Positions 1 through 13,000 of a stretch of DNA of 64,000 nucleotides are shown here, piece by piece. Where the stretch lies: assembly GCA_021396245.1 (NCBI GenBank), contig WNYE01000052.1, forward strand, positions 1-64,000, given 5' to 3'. Within the stretch, counting starts at the first letter, position 1, and the number at the start of each line of letters is the position of its first letter. The DNA is from Sporothrix humicola. Its lineage: Eukaryota; Ascomycota; Sordariomycetes; Ophiostomatales; Ophiostomataceae. A program made the translations under genes and the position numbers. Below the pieces are notes generated by a model. It saw only the letters and a list, made by a program, of their open reading frames with translations. It searched no databases and was not told where the DNA came from.

Positions 1-3000
1 TAATTTAAATATATATTTATTTCGAAACCTTAATAACTAACGTATATACACTAATAATAAAAGTATAACATTTATATAAACGTTTAATATATTAAATTAT
101 CGTATTATTATATATCGGTATTAAACGATAATTAAAATTGTTTAAAAAAAACGAATAATAAAAGTAATAACGAAAGTTTTTTAAAATAAGTTTTATATTT
201 AATTACTTTTTATTATTAAACGTACTTTAAAACGTTAAAAAATACCGTTTTCGTTAAGTTTATAAATAAAAACTTACTTATAATTAATTATTTTAATAAT
301 TTAGTTAAAGTTAATGTTTAACTATAATTTTACTTTATTATATATTTTTAAATAATTTTTTATAATTAAGTTTTAGTAAGTGGCCAACGGTCCCCGTTTA
401 ACTTCGGCTATAGTTCTCGGTTTCGAAAGTAAATCGTTTTAGTGGATACGGATAAGTAATTTATTTTTAAATTTTTTTAAGTCGATGTTTTAACGAACGA
501 TATAACGATATTTATAGTTTACCGACTTAAAGAAAGTTATTGAGTATACGTATTATTAAGTTTATAAAGTTATTTTTTTTAAAAGTAATAATTTTTATAA
601 TTCGGTTGTTAAAACGTAAAATATAAATACCGGGTTAAAGAAAATATATTATTCGACAAAAAGGTTAATAAATAGTAAAGTTTTATCAACGGTTAACTTT
701 ACGTTTAGTTTTTAAAATAATATTTAACGAGGGTTAAATAAGTCGTCGGGGATATTAAGGTTAAACGGTAAATATTATAATTAAACGGTATTTTAATAAA
801 ATTATTAATAAAATAATTTATAAAAATATTTTAAGTAAACCGTTAAATAATTTTTAAAAAAAAATATACTTATTAAATACTACGTTACGAGTAATAAAAA
901 TTTTACTCGAAATAAAATTTTAAACTTTATAAATGTTAAATAAGTTATAACCGATAAAAAAACTTATTTATATTTTAAAATTAAAGCGATAAATACGGTG
1001 TTTTTTACGTTAAGTAACTTTAGTAAAACTAAATACTTTATACTCGAAAATACGGAAATGTAATACGTTAAGTTTTTCGCGAAAAAAAAAAAATAAAGTA
1101 TTTAGTATCGTTTAATTAATAAAAGAGTTTTATTATATAAAAATATAATTATTTTTATAGTTTTTAGTTAAACTAGTTTTAAAAATTTAATATTAATTTA
1201 TATAGTTTTAGTTTTTGTTTTAATAATTTTATAATTAAACTTTACTTTATCGTTTTATTCGTATACGTATAAAGTAAATAGTTTAACGGTTATTCTTTAA
1301 TTTTTAAAGTAACGATAAATAGTTAACTTTATTAAAATAATTTCGTTATTAAACTTAATAATTTTAACTTATATATTTAATTAAACTTTTAAAAAACGTA
1401 ATACGTCGTCTAAATATACGTAAATAATAGTTACTTTACGATTTAGTAAATAATAATTTTACGAATAACTTAATTTTATTTCGGTAAAGATAATATAATA
1501 TATAATTTTTTTAGTTTTTTAAAAGTTATAAAAGTTTAACGTTATTCTTTCGCCGGTTTAGTTAATATATTTACGATATTTAAGTAATAAAAGTTTAATA
1601 ACTTTTAATAATTAATAAAGATCGTAAACTTTTACTTTCGTAAATACTCGTAATAAAATAATACCGCGTATATTTTAAAAAGTTTAACGAAAAACGTTTT
1701 TGTTTAAATAATTAAGTTTTACGTATTATATTTTTTAATTTATTTTTATTTTACGATTTATCGTAACGGTAAATAAAAATATATATATCGTTACGTTTAA
1801 TTTAAAGATATATTTTAAAAAATAAAAATTATTATATTTAACGATAGTATTAATAAAATAGTTTTAATAAATAAGTGTTTTTTTTTTTTATATTTTATAA
1901 AATAAGTTAATCTTTTAATTTATTAAAAAAAACGATACTATATAAAAAACCGAAGTAATAATAACTATTTTAAAAAACGATAATAAAAAATATTTATTAT
2001 TTATCGAAAGTTAATAAAAAAATAAAAATTATACCGCGACTAATAAAGTATATAAGTTTATTTTTAGTTTAAAAAAGTATTAATTTTTAACTTAAAAAAT
2101 AATAAAAATCGTAAAAACGTTTTAAATAATTAAAAATATAAACCGTAGCGTTAAAGTTTAAGATAATGTAAGATTATATCCGTTTATCTTTATATGTAAT
2201 AAAGACGGTATAACTAACGATAAAAACATTAACTTACTCGAAGGAGTTTAAACGTAACTATTAAAGGTTAAGTTTTTCGGCCGAGTCGACTAAAAGATTT
2301 TTATTTTTAATATTTTTACGTTAATTCTTTTTACTTTTAAATTATTTAACGTTTTTACGGTACTTTATAACTTAGTCGATTAATCGTTTAAGTTTAAAGC
2401 GTAATTTTTTATATTGACTAATAATATCGGTTAAAATAACCGCTTTAAGTTTAAACTAGTGGGGCCAGATATACTTTTATAAATAAAAGTATCTTTTAAT
2501 TATATAACCGTCTCGGCGGTAAACCTTATAGTACTTATCGTTGTCGTAGTTACGCTTAGTGTTTATTTTAAAAAATACAAGAATAATATTAACGAGGTTT
2601 AAAATATTAAACTAATCGATATTATTTATAGTAATAATTAAAGTTATACTTCGAAAAAAATATTTTTAAAGAATTAAGTTTTATTAAAAACGTAAGTCGT
2701 TTACTATAATTTTAATTATAATTATATTAAATTAAATAACGGTTAGGTTAACCGACGTAAATATTTAAAGTTAGTAAAAAAAAATATTTTAAATATACTT
2801 AACTAAGTTTTACTATTATTATTAACTTAAATTTACTTAAACTAAACTAACTTTACGATAAACGGTTATAATTAACTACTAATACTTTATTTAATTAACG
2901 AAATTTAATAACTTAATTAATATTAAAAGTATAACTTTATTATATTTCTTTTATAAATCGATGTAAATTATATTTTTAGTAACTTTAAGTTTAAAGATAA

Positions 3001-3718
3001 AAGTGTTATATTAAGTATTAAAAAATTCTTTTTTTATACTTTTTAAAGTAACGGTCAATATATTAAAAATATAATTAAAAATTTACTTTTAAACTTTTTT
3101 TTTAACGGTCTTTTATATCTCGTATTTTTTTTATAATTTTTTCAAACTATTTAGTGTAAGTTGTAAGATTTATAGTTCTCGATTAGTTAACCGTATATTT
3201 TCTTAAATATTTTCGTTAACGACGATAATAATTAAATTTATATACTATTATACTTATTTTTTAATAAAGTGGAAAATTATTTTTTTTAATTTAAATATAT
3301 CGTAATAATACCGAATTAAAAAAATAATTTAAACTAATATAATTTAACTTAACGTAATTTTTAGTGTAAAATCGAAAAAAATTAACTTTCCCTTTTAAAA
3401 AGTAAATTTTATTAAAAAAACGTAAAAAAGTTATCATTAAAAAAAACTATACAACCGCGCGAAAAAAAAATATAGTTTAATTAATATATTTCGAAAGTTT
3501 ATAATATAAGTTATTTAAAAAATAAAAAAAAACCAATAAAAAACTACGCGTTATTAAACAATAAATAACAAAATATTTATTTTAATTTTCTTAAAAAGTA
3601 AATCCTTTAAATAAATTACCGGAAAAAAAAAACCAAACGGTACAATAACAACACGTTAGTTTTAAAAAAAAAAAAACGAAGAGTAAACAAATAGTATCTA
3701 AAAAAAAGTAAATTCGAT
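1..3718. repeat. RIP-degenerated AT-rich repeat (dead transposable element or other duplicate)
   Basis: The block is overwhelmingly A and T. CpA and its complement TpG are almost absent (zero or one per 60-base line in the lines I counted), while TpA is extremely frequent and CpG persists. This is the footprint of RIP, the premeiotic C-to-T mutation of duplicated DNA at CpA sites in Pezizomycotina. No open frame of 60 codons exists on either strand, as expected when CAA, CAG and TGG codons become stops. Two patches near 375-430 and 2455-2530 keep a little more G and C. I could not recognise terminal repeats or a transposase or reverse-transcriptase frame. Normal composition returns abruptly near 3720. 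The left end is outside the window, so the element is partial. Confidence 0.85.
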
Positions 3719-4518
3719 TGTTTTCTTAATGAAAAAGGATTGTGTTAAAGTATGAGACGCTTAATTGGTAAACGTAACGGATTGGTTGTATTGTCTAAGA
3801 TCTGATCCCCTCAGGGATACGCTAAGAAATATGCTAATATACAGGCTTTAGTGGTTCCTTCCACAACACAACGCCTCGTTTCCTCGTTCCTGCCCTGCCG
3901 TGTTGCACTATTATCTTATCTTAGCACAAGGCACAAGGTGCAACAACGCATAAGCGTGGAGAAAGGAGATTGGCACCTTCCCTCGCTTCCCGCCGCTATT
4001 TACAGCGCAACTCCCTAGCCCACGTTTTCGTGCGCGTTAGCCAATGGGATGAAAGTACTTCAAGCACGGGAGTTCTTCTTGGAGATTTTAGTGGTGTGGG
4101 TACCGTCTTTTCAGCGCTCCAGCGCGCTGGCGGCCCTCTCATAAAATATATTGATTGCATGCTAAAGATATTTAGTGCGGACAGCACCTGTTCTGCCCGC
4201 ATAATGCTAGAGACACCGACTAGGCGGTTGTATGAAAAAGAAGAGGTAAAGAACAGAGAAAATGAGAACTGTGAAAAGCAAAATGGCCGATGAAATAAAA
4301 TAAGAAATCCAAATAGCCTCCCAAATTTTGCCTCCCTATCTATATAATTAAAAAATAAAGAAAAATGGTGATGGGGTCCTGGTATCAAGAAGAAAGAGAA
4401 AGGAAATGATGGAAATGAGACGAAACAAAGGAAAGGGATGAGATGAGGCAATGAAAACAAAACAAAACATACTGATATGTACAGAATTCAAAAAGAAAAG
4501 TCAAAACAGGCAATCCGC
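3719..4518. other. Intergenic, 3' flank of the Q-rich gene
   Basis: Sequence of normal composition between the RIP block and the first gene. The part nearest 4518 is probably the 3' untranslated region of the minus-strand gene. The open frame at 3970-4293 starts at TTG, has no recognisable domain and is not called. Confidence 0.5.
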
Positions 4519-7023
4519 CTAAAAGGCAACACCAACGCTCTGCGGACGGTGTGCACCCATAAGGCTGCCGCTTGACTTTTCGGCCAGCGACGACGATGCA
4601 ACAGCAGACGATGCAGCAGTGGCCATGGCCGGGATCGTGGGCGTCGACGTGGCCGTGGTGGCGGCTGTTAGCAGTGTTGCCAGCGTCATTGTGGTCGTGG
4701 CCGACGTGGGCGTGGGCGTGTCGTGCTTGGGGAGGTCTTCGACATTGTCGACATCGACATCCTGGACGAGATCATCCTCCTCGCCAACGTTGACAACCTG
4801 CCGAGTGGCCTCGTCGCGCTCCGTCGTCCAAGTGGACAGCGTGTCGACGGTCGACAAGGAGTCGATGCTCGTGCGGCGCTGGCTGTGGTCGGCCTCGAAA
4901 GCCGGCGACAGACAGGTATAGAAGCCGTCCTTGGCCGTGATGGGCCGAGGTGCATTCGTCACCGAGTCGCCGCGGCTGTGGCCGTTCACACCAGTAGCCT
5001 GGCTGGCACCTTCGACGGCGCCTTCACCGTTCTGGTTGTTGAACGACAGCCAGTTGGAGACGCGCGAAAACGACTTCTTCTTGCGCAACGGAGGGCGCAG
5101 GACCAGCGGCAGAGGCGGGGCCAGGGGCACGTCGACAGGGCGACCGTTGATGCGGGCAGAGCCGCTGCCTCCACGGATGCTTCCACCACTGTTGCTATGA
5201 CTGTGAGCAGCCCGGGCCTTAGCCTTAGCAGCTTTAGCAGCAGCCGAGGCGACAGAAGCGGCAGAGGCGACCGACACAGACGACGAGGTGGCCATGGTAG
5301 TGATCCCAAGTGGAGCAGGCTGTTGTTGAGACTGCTGAGTCGGCATCTGCATCGACGACTGAGGAAGTGCGCCGGTCGAGCTCGACGGGAGAGGAAGAGG
5401 GACGGCGGGGACGGGAATGTTGCTGGCATCGTTGGGTGATCCAAAGTAGACGCTGCTGCGGGGAGGAGCCGTCTTGGGCCGCTCCGTGCTGAGACGTTCG
5501 GCAAATGAGGGCGCAGTTGCCGGGATGGCGGGCACCGAAGGCATGGCGCCGAACGATGACGGGAACAGGTTGAGAGGCAGCGGTGCATCACCATTGCCGG
5601 GAACCATTCCGTAAGCTGTCGACGGCCGGCTGCTGATATAGATGCTCTGGCGCTCGACCACCGAGTCGATTTCGGCCTGCAGCTTCTCCATCTCAATCAT
5701 GGCGCTGGCGATGCGCTCGACCATGGACTCGACGGCCGGCGACGAGTGCGAGCGCAGGCGAGAGCGGGCGGGAATTGCTGGTGCGCCAGGGGTGACAAGG
5801 GGAGCTTGGGCGGCATTGCCCGTCACACCCGACCTCACACTCCCTGCAACACTAGCGGCGCCTGCGCCGACAGGCCGGCGCGGAAGGTGGAAGGACATGG
5901 CCGAGTGGCTGCGGTCGTGGAAGACAGAGCGGTTGATGCTCAGGTCGTCGTCGCCGTGGCTGCCGTCGCGGGTGTGCACGCGGGGCGGCATCGTGATCTC
6001 GTCGTAGGCCTCGTACTCTTCGTCTTTGTTGCGATCGTCGTCAAAGACAACGGTGGCCCGTTGGAAGGACGGTAAGAGAGGCGACGGCAGGTGCGTGGTA
6101 AAGTCGAGCGGCTGGAACGACGGCGGGCGGCGCTGGAATTGCTGCTGGTACTGCCGGCGGTACTGCTCCTGATAGTGCTGGAGGTATTGCTGCTGGAAGG
6201 CCTGCTGCTGCTCCTGGAACTGTTGGCGCTGCTGTTCTTCGCTGAGGTGGGGTTGGGCTTGTGGTTGTTGTTGTTCCTGTTCCTGCTGTTGCTGCTGTTC
6301 CTGCAGGTCCTGCTGGTGCATCTGGTGGTACTGCTCCCGCTGGTATTGCTGGATCTGCTGCTGTTCCTCCTGTGGAAGAGCCGGAAACACAAACGTGCCC
6401 GACTGCAGGTGGCGGAAGTTTGTTGGTGCCGAGATCTGGGGGCGACGTGACGACGGAGACGAAGACAGCGATGCCGGCAGCTGGAACAAGGAGGCAGACG
6501 AGGACTTGCGGAGCCGCCGCCGGATCGAGTGGCTGCTGCGGCCGGCAATGCTCGCTGTTGTGTTGCCTCCTCCAATCAGTGTCGACGATCCAGACCGCGA
6601 GTATCCGTGACGAGAACGGGGTCCGTCTGACCGGAATGGGCCTCTGCCGCCCCGGCTATGTAGTCCCCGACTCGTCGTCCGGCTGTTGTTCCGGCTGTGC
6701 TGCATAACAAAAGACGTTGTGTTGTTGTTGTTGTCTTCGACATCAATCAGAACCTGCTCCTGGGATGGCCACTGCGTCCGGTGCTCGTTGGATGTGCGGC
6801 TGTTGATTTTGCTGAGGTCGACGGGCCGTGGGTGCGGCCCAGGTCCGAACGAGGGCGGCGGTGTTATGGCCGGCTCGTCTGCCCAGATAGCGCCGTCCTT
6901 TTCACCTCGTCGGCGTCCATAAGGCAGTCTTGGTGAGGGCGGTCCACAGCATGACGCGAGCTTGTCGAACCATGATGGCGACGACACAGATTCGGCGTAC
7001 ATGGCGATGTATGGCGATTTCAT
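4519..7023 (-). CDS. Large Q/S/A-rich low-complexity protein, function unknown
   Basis: Single-exon frame of 834 residues beginning at ATG 7023 and ending with TAG at 4519. The N-terminus carries a CCGPP motif and a basic stretch. Residues of about 215-300 are glutamine-rich and interrupted by E, H, R and Y, suggesting a coiled or prion-like tract. The rest is rich in S, A, P and R, with a basic RKKKSFSRVSNWLSF segment near residue 650 and an acidic patch near residue 760. I see no catalytic motif, signal peptide or membrane segment. The length of the open frame and its consistent codon bias support a real gene. I do not recognise the family; a scaffold or regulatory protein is only a guess. 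The start overlaps the stop of a short upstream ORF. Confidence 0.75.
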   Translation of the reverse strand: MKSPYIAMYAESVSSPSWFDKLASCCGPPSPRLPYGRRRGEKDGAIWADEPAITPPPSFGPGPHPRPVDLSKINSRTSNEHRTQWPSQEQVLIDVEDNNNNTTSFVMQHSRNNSRTTSRGLHSRGGRGPFRSDGPRSRHGYSRSGSSTLIGGGNTTASIAGRSSHSIRRRLRKSSSASLFQLPASLSSSPSSRRPQISAPTNFRHLQSGTFVFPALPQEEQQQIQQYQREQYHQMHQQDLQEQQQQQEQEQQQPQAQPHLSEEQQRQQFQEQQQAFQQQYLQHYQEQYRRQYQQQFQRRPPSFQPLDFTTHLPSPLLPSFQRATVVFDDDRNKDEEYEAYDEITMPPRVHTRDGSHGDDDLSINRSVFHDRSHSAMSFHLPRRPVGAGAASVAGSVRSGVTGNAAQAPLVTPGAPAIPARSRLRSHSSPAVESMVERIASAMIEMEKLQAEIDSVVERQSIYISSRPSTAYGMVPGNGDAPLPLNLFPSSFGAMPSVPAIPATAPSFAERLSTERPKTAPPRSSVYFGSPNDASNIPVPAVPLPLPSSSTGALPQSSMQMPTQQSQQQPAPLGITTMATSSSVSVASAASVASAAAKAAKAKARAAHSHSNSGGSIRGGSGSARINGRPVDVPLAPPLPLVLRPPLRKKKSFSRVSNWLSFNNQNGEGAVEGASQATGVNGHSRGDSVTNAPRPITAKDGFYTCLSPAFEADHSQRRTSIDSLSTVDTLSTWTTERDEATRQVVNVGEEDDLVQDVDVDNVEDLPKHDTPTPTSATTTMTLATLLTAATTATSTPTIPAMATAASSAVASSSLAEKSSGSLMGAHRPQSVGVAF

Positions 7024-7055
7024 GAGTTGGTTTCGTCGCTCAACGTGTCCGGCAT
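7020..7055 (-). promoter_or_regulatory. 11-codon upstream ORF overlapping the main start (ATGA)
   Basis: On the minus strand an ATG at 7055 opens an 11-residue frame, MPDTLSDETNS. Its TGA stop (7022-7020) shares bases with the main ATG (7023-7021), giving the 4-base overlap ATGA. Such an arrangement can lower translation of the main frame or couple it to termination and reinitiation. It assumes that the leader is transcribed and not spliced out here, which the sequence cannot prove. Confidence 0.45.
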
Positions 7056-10000
7056 GCTCGTGCGAGAGGAGAGAGTAGGAAGAGAGATATTGAATATTCG
7101 ATGACCTGGGCTGTGATCCAGGTTTCTGGAAAGCAAGATGTCGTGGGGATATTTAGAAAGAAATAGGTCGTAAAGGTCGGAAGAGACAGACTGGAGTGAG
7201 GACGGCAACCGCGGATCGCATATAAAAGAGAGCAGCAGAAATAAAAAGGGAAAATAGCAACGCGGAGGCAAGGCACGAGCAGAGCGTGAACTGGGCCAGA
7301 AATATAACAAAAAGGAGACAAAATAACAACAAAGAAGATACGAGAATGAAAAACCAACAAACACCAAGTGAAAGCAAGGAGAGAGCAACGACCAGCGGCA
7401 CACTCCTAACAAAACGCAAGGTGAAAGAGAGAACGGGACGAGGGGACCAAAAGTTGGTCACAAAAAAGGCGAAAAGGCGGGATGAGATGGTATAAAAGGG
7501 AGGACAAAAATTAGAACAAAGAGGTGAAAGAGAGAAAAGGTTTGAGAAAGTGTAAAGATCTCAAGATAAATTGGACGAACGAGAAGGACGAGGGTAAAAA
7601 AAGACAGGATGAAAAGTTGGGGGCGGATGGCGGGATGGCAAAGGTAGCAAAGACTGGTTTGCCAACAATGGCGTGTTGCTGTTCCTGAACAACGACCGTG
7701 ATGAAACAACAACAAGAATTAAAAATAAGGAAAGGCAAGGGCCTCGAGGGTCGGTCGAAGATCAAGAAAAGTGAAAGGTGAGGGAGAGAAAGAGAAGAGA
7801 AGAAACGAGAGGCGGAGAGAGAATATCAAGATGTAGGAGAGGAAGAGAGAAAAGAAGAAGGGTAGACGAGGTGACAGGGGGGCTTGTTCAAAAAGGGTAA
7901 AAAGAGAACAATAAGAGAAATATGAGAGCAAGGGAATACTGGGCGAGAAAGAAAGCTCATGTACACGACCCGCAAAAATAGGTCCAGAAAGATGGCCGAG
8001 AGGTGAATGACAAAATGACAAACGAAACCCGACAAGCCGGCCTGGCGCCGTTGTCCTTGTTTCGTAGCTCGACGAAAGAGCGTCGTATTACTCGACTGCA
8101 CTCTCTTTAGCTCATTCTTTGTTTTGCCGTACTTTTGACTTTTAACTGTTTCCTTCGTTTGTCTGCCACCCCCATTTTCGTCATGCGGCATGTCCCATGG
8201 CTCACTCTCTCTTCCTGCAGCCATCTCATCCTACCGAAAGCAGTGGAGGCGGGCGACGTGGTGGGATGAGGATGGGTTGGGGAGGGTGGTGGGTACGAGG
8301 GGTGCATCATGGACACACAAAGCACACAAAACTCCAGACTCATGCTCTGAAGCTATTCATCTCGACTGTTCTACAGCAGGATGACACGAAAAAAAGCATC
8401 TGACAAGGGGGCGTGTCGTGGAGCCGCTGGCAGGGCAAAAAGGGTCACAAGAAGGAGCTGTAATAAAAAAGAGAACAAAGAGGCTCCCCGAAAAAGTGTG
8501 AATAAAACGTAACAAGTGAACAAAAAAGGAATGAGAGGGAATGAGAATCATGAGAACATCTGCAACTTCTGGACGCTGATAGGCCAGGCAGGGGTGTGTG
8601 GATGTGTTGGCGCGTTGTGGGCGCGTGGGTGTGTGAGAATGGAAGTAGTGACGAACGCCGAACACACAAAAACAGGTCCCAAAAACAAAAGGGAGTGGAG
8701 GAGAGGCTTTGGCTGGGGAAATGGGAACAGAAAAGAAGGGAAATGGGTTGTAAGAGGTTGTGAGAGGCTGTGAGCCAGTCGGCGCTTGGAGATTGGCTCG
8801 ATTCGAAATGCACCAGTGGCTGAGAGCATGGGGGGGAAGGTGCAGATGGGCGAAGAGGGGTGTGGGCAAGCGCTACTGGTGCTGGGACTGTTGGGAAGTT
8901 ACGATGGAGCACGACTGTGTCGCTGTTTCTAGATTCAGAATATGGAGCATCTTCAGGTTTTCAAACAGGCAGGAGGCGAAACAACAAAAGAAAATAGGAA
9001 AGAGGAAGACGCTCGAAAGGAAAGAGGCAACAGTTCGAGCCAAGTGGGAAGGAACAATTGGCGGTGGCCATCTGCCCTTTTCTTTCCCCCTCCACTTTGC
9101 GCACACAGCCAAGGGCAGTGTCCTGAGCTCTCGACCAGGCGTGTGCAGCGCACAGCAGCTTTGAGAGGGCTGCATGTCTCAGTTTGGGCAGGCTATGCCT
9201 GCGTCCGCTGGAGAAAGCGCAGGCGACAAACCAGAATTGAAGTGGAGAAAACAGGGAATCAGAAGCAAAAAGGAAGGAGCGATGGGATGGAAAATGTGAA
9301 AATAAAAATATAAATAAAATCATGACAAGAAAATTGGGAAGAAACAAAGGGAAACAAGAAACATACTAGACAGTGGTCTGGTAAATAGAGTGCAGGATTG
9401 TCTCGCCAAAAATAGCCGGCAGGGCTGGCTCAGAGCCAAATTGGGCCTGTGCAGTGTAAGTTGACGACCGTCTACAGCCCCAGAGCGCCAACTGACGTGA
9501 AATCGACACAGCATGAAACAAGAATATCAAGAAAAGAGCATCCCAGACGACATGCACACCAGTCAGCAATCAGATGTAAGACGAAAATGCTCAACGGGAG
9601 CCGGCAAGGCCACAAAGCAAATCGACTCGTTAAAAGGTCTCCAACACTGCCGTGCAACCCACACATACTTTGTATCCGTTTTCGTGCCTTGCCAGCTTGC
9701 CTGTTGTATCCCAGCCTTTTGCTGTTGGCCGTCCTATGACAGCCTGCTTCTTTGTTTTTGTCTTTCTAACACATGTCAACAGTTGAATTATTTCTAATTA
9801 TTTTACAATAAGGGGTGGCAAGGCCACAGCCCTCTCGGCGTTGGGAACAGACGGCGGCCAACCCGAACCCATCATCTGCTGTCCTATTTTTTGTTGTTTC
9901 TGTCCTATGTCTTGCACATACACACCATCTCATAAAATCTTCGTATTGTTCCCCTTTTTTCGTTCCTTGTTTGGGGTTTCTGTGACACCTCTTTTTTGTA

Positions 10001-13000
10001 GGAAATAGGGCACGGGAAAGGGTCTCGTGGGCGCGTGGATGGGCGGGTACAAGTAATACACAAAAATATACGAAATGGTGAGGAAGTCAGTAAAGGCAAG
10101 CTTCGTATCAAGAATCTTACGAAGTGGTACACAACGTGTCTCATGGCCACGCCTCGAGGCAAGTCATGTCCCCTTTATCGATCTGCTTTGCAGATTTGAC
10201 TGGCCGCGACCCAGCAAACGGTATTAGTGCCGTGACAAGGGCAAGCCGAGCCAGCCACTCGGCGGGTAGAGAAAGAGTGAAATCAAAATAAAAGGAAATA
10301 AAAAAGAAATAAAAGGGACAAGGCCGGCCCAGATGCGGCCAGGCCGGGCCCTACGCGCTGCGTGGGCCGCTTTAGGTGGCCACAGTAGCGGGGGTTGGGA
10401 ACATTTGTCACATTTTTAAGGGATTTATTGATTTTGGGCGGCTTTTTACACGTACAAACTTCCTATTTAGAACAACAAAGACAAATAAGAAGCAGTAGGG
10501 GAAAAGAAAAAGAAAAAAAAAAGAAACGACAAGACCAGGAAAAAAGGGCCAACGCGTGGGCGAGTAGTATTTCCATATTGTCAAGACTCGCTGCAAGTAT
10601 CCCGACCTGCAGTAGTTTCTGTGCAAGGGGCAAGAAAGGTGAGTTATTAGTAGTTTTTTTTCCCGTCCATTTGCCTGTCGTATACAAAGTATGGAGCAGA
10701 CGTTTTGATACGTGGAAACATAAAACAAAACAAACAGGAACACACAAAAAGCACCCGGCGAGCCGGCCAACTATTTTACAGTGAGCAAGGGGCGGCGTTC
10801 GTCAGTTGTCACACAAAGCAGGGCAGGGGGGGGGGGAAGGTAAGGAGAGACGAGAGGTCATTTTGTGGCAAATGCGAGGCGAATCAGAGGGCCAAGTGAC
10901 ATGAACTGGCAAGAAAATGACACGAAGAGGCCTCGGAATACGATAACAACTATTCAATCCACTACCAAACAACCCACAACAAGTAAGGTAGTGAACCACA
11001 CGGCTCGCATGCAAGGCATCCGCCGGAAAGTAACAAAAACAAATCAAAAGGTAGCAAAATAAGGGAGTGGGAGATCTGGGCCAGGCTGGGCGGTCAGGCG
11101 TTTGGGGGCGATGTAGGCCGAGTCAGGCCGCAGGGGGATGGCTTGAGGCCTGGTCATCGTGTAAAATGCATATGAGATCTATGGTCTATGGCTTATGGCT
11201 GCTGGAATCAGGCTTTGATAGACATCTCTTGGCCAATTCCATACGAAGGGCCAAAATAGGAAGGGAGAAGAAGAAAGAAGAAACAAGTGACAGCCGACAG
11301 CCACATATGTCACTCAAAATATGGGGAACTGATAAAACGCCCCTCTGTCAGATGAAGATATCCCCAAATAACAACAACGGCCAGGCTGACATTTGAGTGA
11401 GTGTCTTAGTCTCACACCTTAAGAAGTGGCGGAGATGAATGATAGAGTGAAAGAGGCGTAAAAGGCGTAAAGAGGCGGGCAGGAACTGTCAACGTTACTT
11501 GCAGTTACAGTGTGAATATTTACCGCCAGTGGTGTTTATTAACATTTGGACTTGAATAGAAGGGTAAGTATGAATGAAAAGTGAGCAAAAGAAAGGAAAT
11601 CTAGAAATCATATGAAAAGCAGCTGACAAGACCGGCGAAAAGAGGCAAAAATAGAAAAGGCTAGGGGGTGTAATACTCCCGTCAGGAGGAGGCGCGAGGC
11701 AGCCAATGGGCGTGTCAGAATGGGGGATAATCAAGACCAAGAAAAGGCCGGGCACAAATAATGACGAAAAAAGGGAGAGCCTGACGAACGCCTTTGCAGA
11801 CTGCATCGAACTGCCGGCTACGGACCTGGCCCCTATTGTCCATTTGTTGTTTTTGTTCTGGGCTTGGTGCCTGTTTTACGACCCTCCTTTGACGTTATAA
11901 TTTTGATCTCGTGTGATCTTGTGGACGGCGATGACTCCCGTCATCGGACGTTCCTTTCCGTTTGATTTGTTGATTTTCGAAATCCGAGCCATTTCTCTTA
12001 TTTTCCATGTGCGTGTGCTTATAGTAGCTTGGCCCGACGAGATGCAAATGCGATCTCACTTTTTTTTAGCTTTGTTGTTTCTACCCGAAGAAATCGCAAA
12101 AAATCCACGATCGCGAAAAAGATTGGAGGATGAAAAGGAATTAAAAGGGAGCCAAGGGGAAAAGAAAACAAAATAGAACACACACGGAAACCACACACTG
12201 GCACACTAACACACTAGAAAGCACTGCCCAAAACGTGTAAATGTCGGCTTCTGCACGCTGACTGGCCAGAACTCGATCGGACTAGGGAATGTCGGTGCCT
12301 GACATCCTCAGCCGGGCTCACACCTCCAAGGCAAAAAAACCAAGGGATGGCAAGGGAAAACAAAGAGAAACGAAAAGGCGGTAAACAAGAAATGTCAGCT
12401 CGTGGGGAAATGCTGCTCTGGAAAAGATGAAAAGACCTGAAAAGACGACCGTTGGCCATTAGCGTGGCTGGCAAAAGTCGCGATGCACGCCGTGATTTGT
12501 TCGAGAAGAATACGACTATGACGAACCGGCACAAAAAAGAAACTCGAAAAAGGCAAAAGAGGGTCAGTCGCGGGCAAAGAAACCGAAAGGGACTCTCCAC
12601 TCCCCCATTATGCACGGCGAGCACGACAAGTAGATCGTAAACTATCTCAGAAACTATCTCATAAACCATCTCAAAATCTCAGCACCTCAGGTTAACTGGT
12701 GCCTCTAAAATCCAAGTTCGGAAGGGCCAAGCTTGCAGGGCAAGCTCGGAAGGCACATGGACGATGTCGAGTGTCGGAGTGCAGCGAGGCGGAGCTGAAA
12801 AAAAGGTTTAGGAGATGCGTTAGTGCCGGAGGAAATGCAAAGCAAGAGCAAGGGCAGCGGAGGAATAGAAGGAATAGAAGGCAAAGAGACGAAAGAATAA
12901 TTGCACGGGATTTTGTCGGGAAGAATAATGGCAATGAGGAGGACTGAATTTGCCGGTGTGGTAAAGGACAACTGTTTCTTTGTATTCGTGATAATGTAAG

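Noticed and set aside
820..1080. Faint resemblance to a gypsy-type reverse transcriptase on the minus strand
   Set aside because: A few residues align if many C-to-T changes are assumed, but the YLDD box is not convincing and stop codons interrupt it. Too weak to name the element.
1..3718. Centromeric or telomeric DNA, or a mitochondrial insertion
   Set aside because: The selective loss of CpA/TpG with retained CpG fits RIP better, and there are no telomere repeats or recognisable mitochondrial genes. A RIP-mutated pericentromeric repeat cannot be excluded.
3970..4293. 107-codon frame next to the RIP block
   Set aside because: TTG start, no domain, and it lies in the probable 3' region of the minus-strand gene.
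4723..6707. Several long plus-strand frames opposite the Q-rich gene
   Set aside because: They mirror its GC-rich, repetitive codons on the other strand and show no domain of their own.
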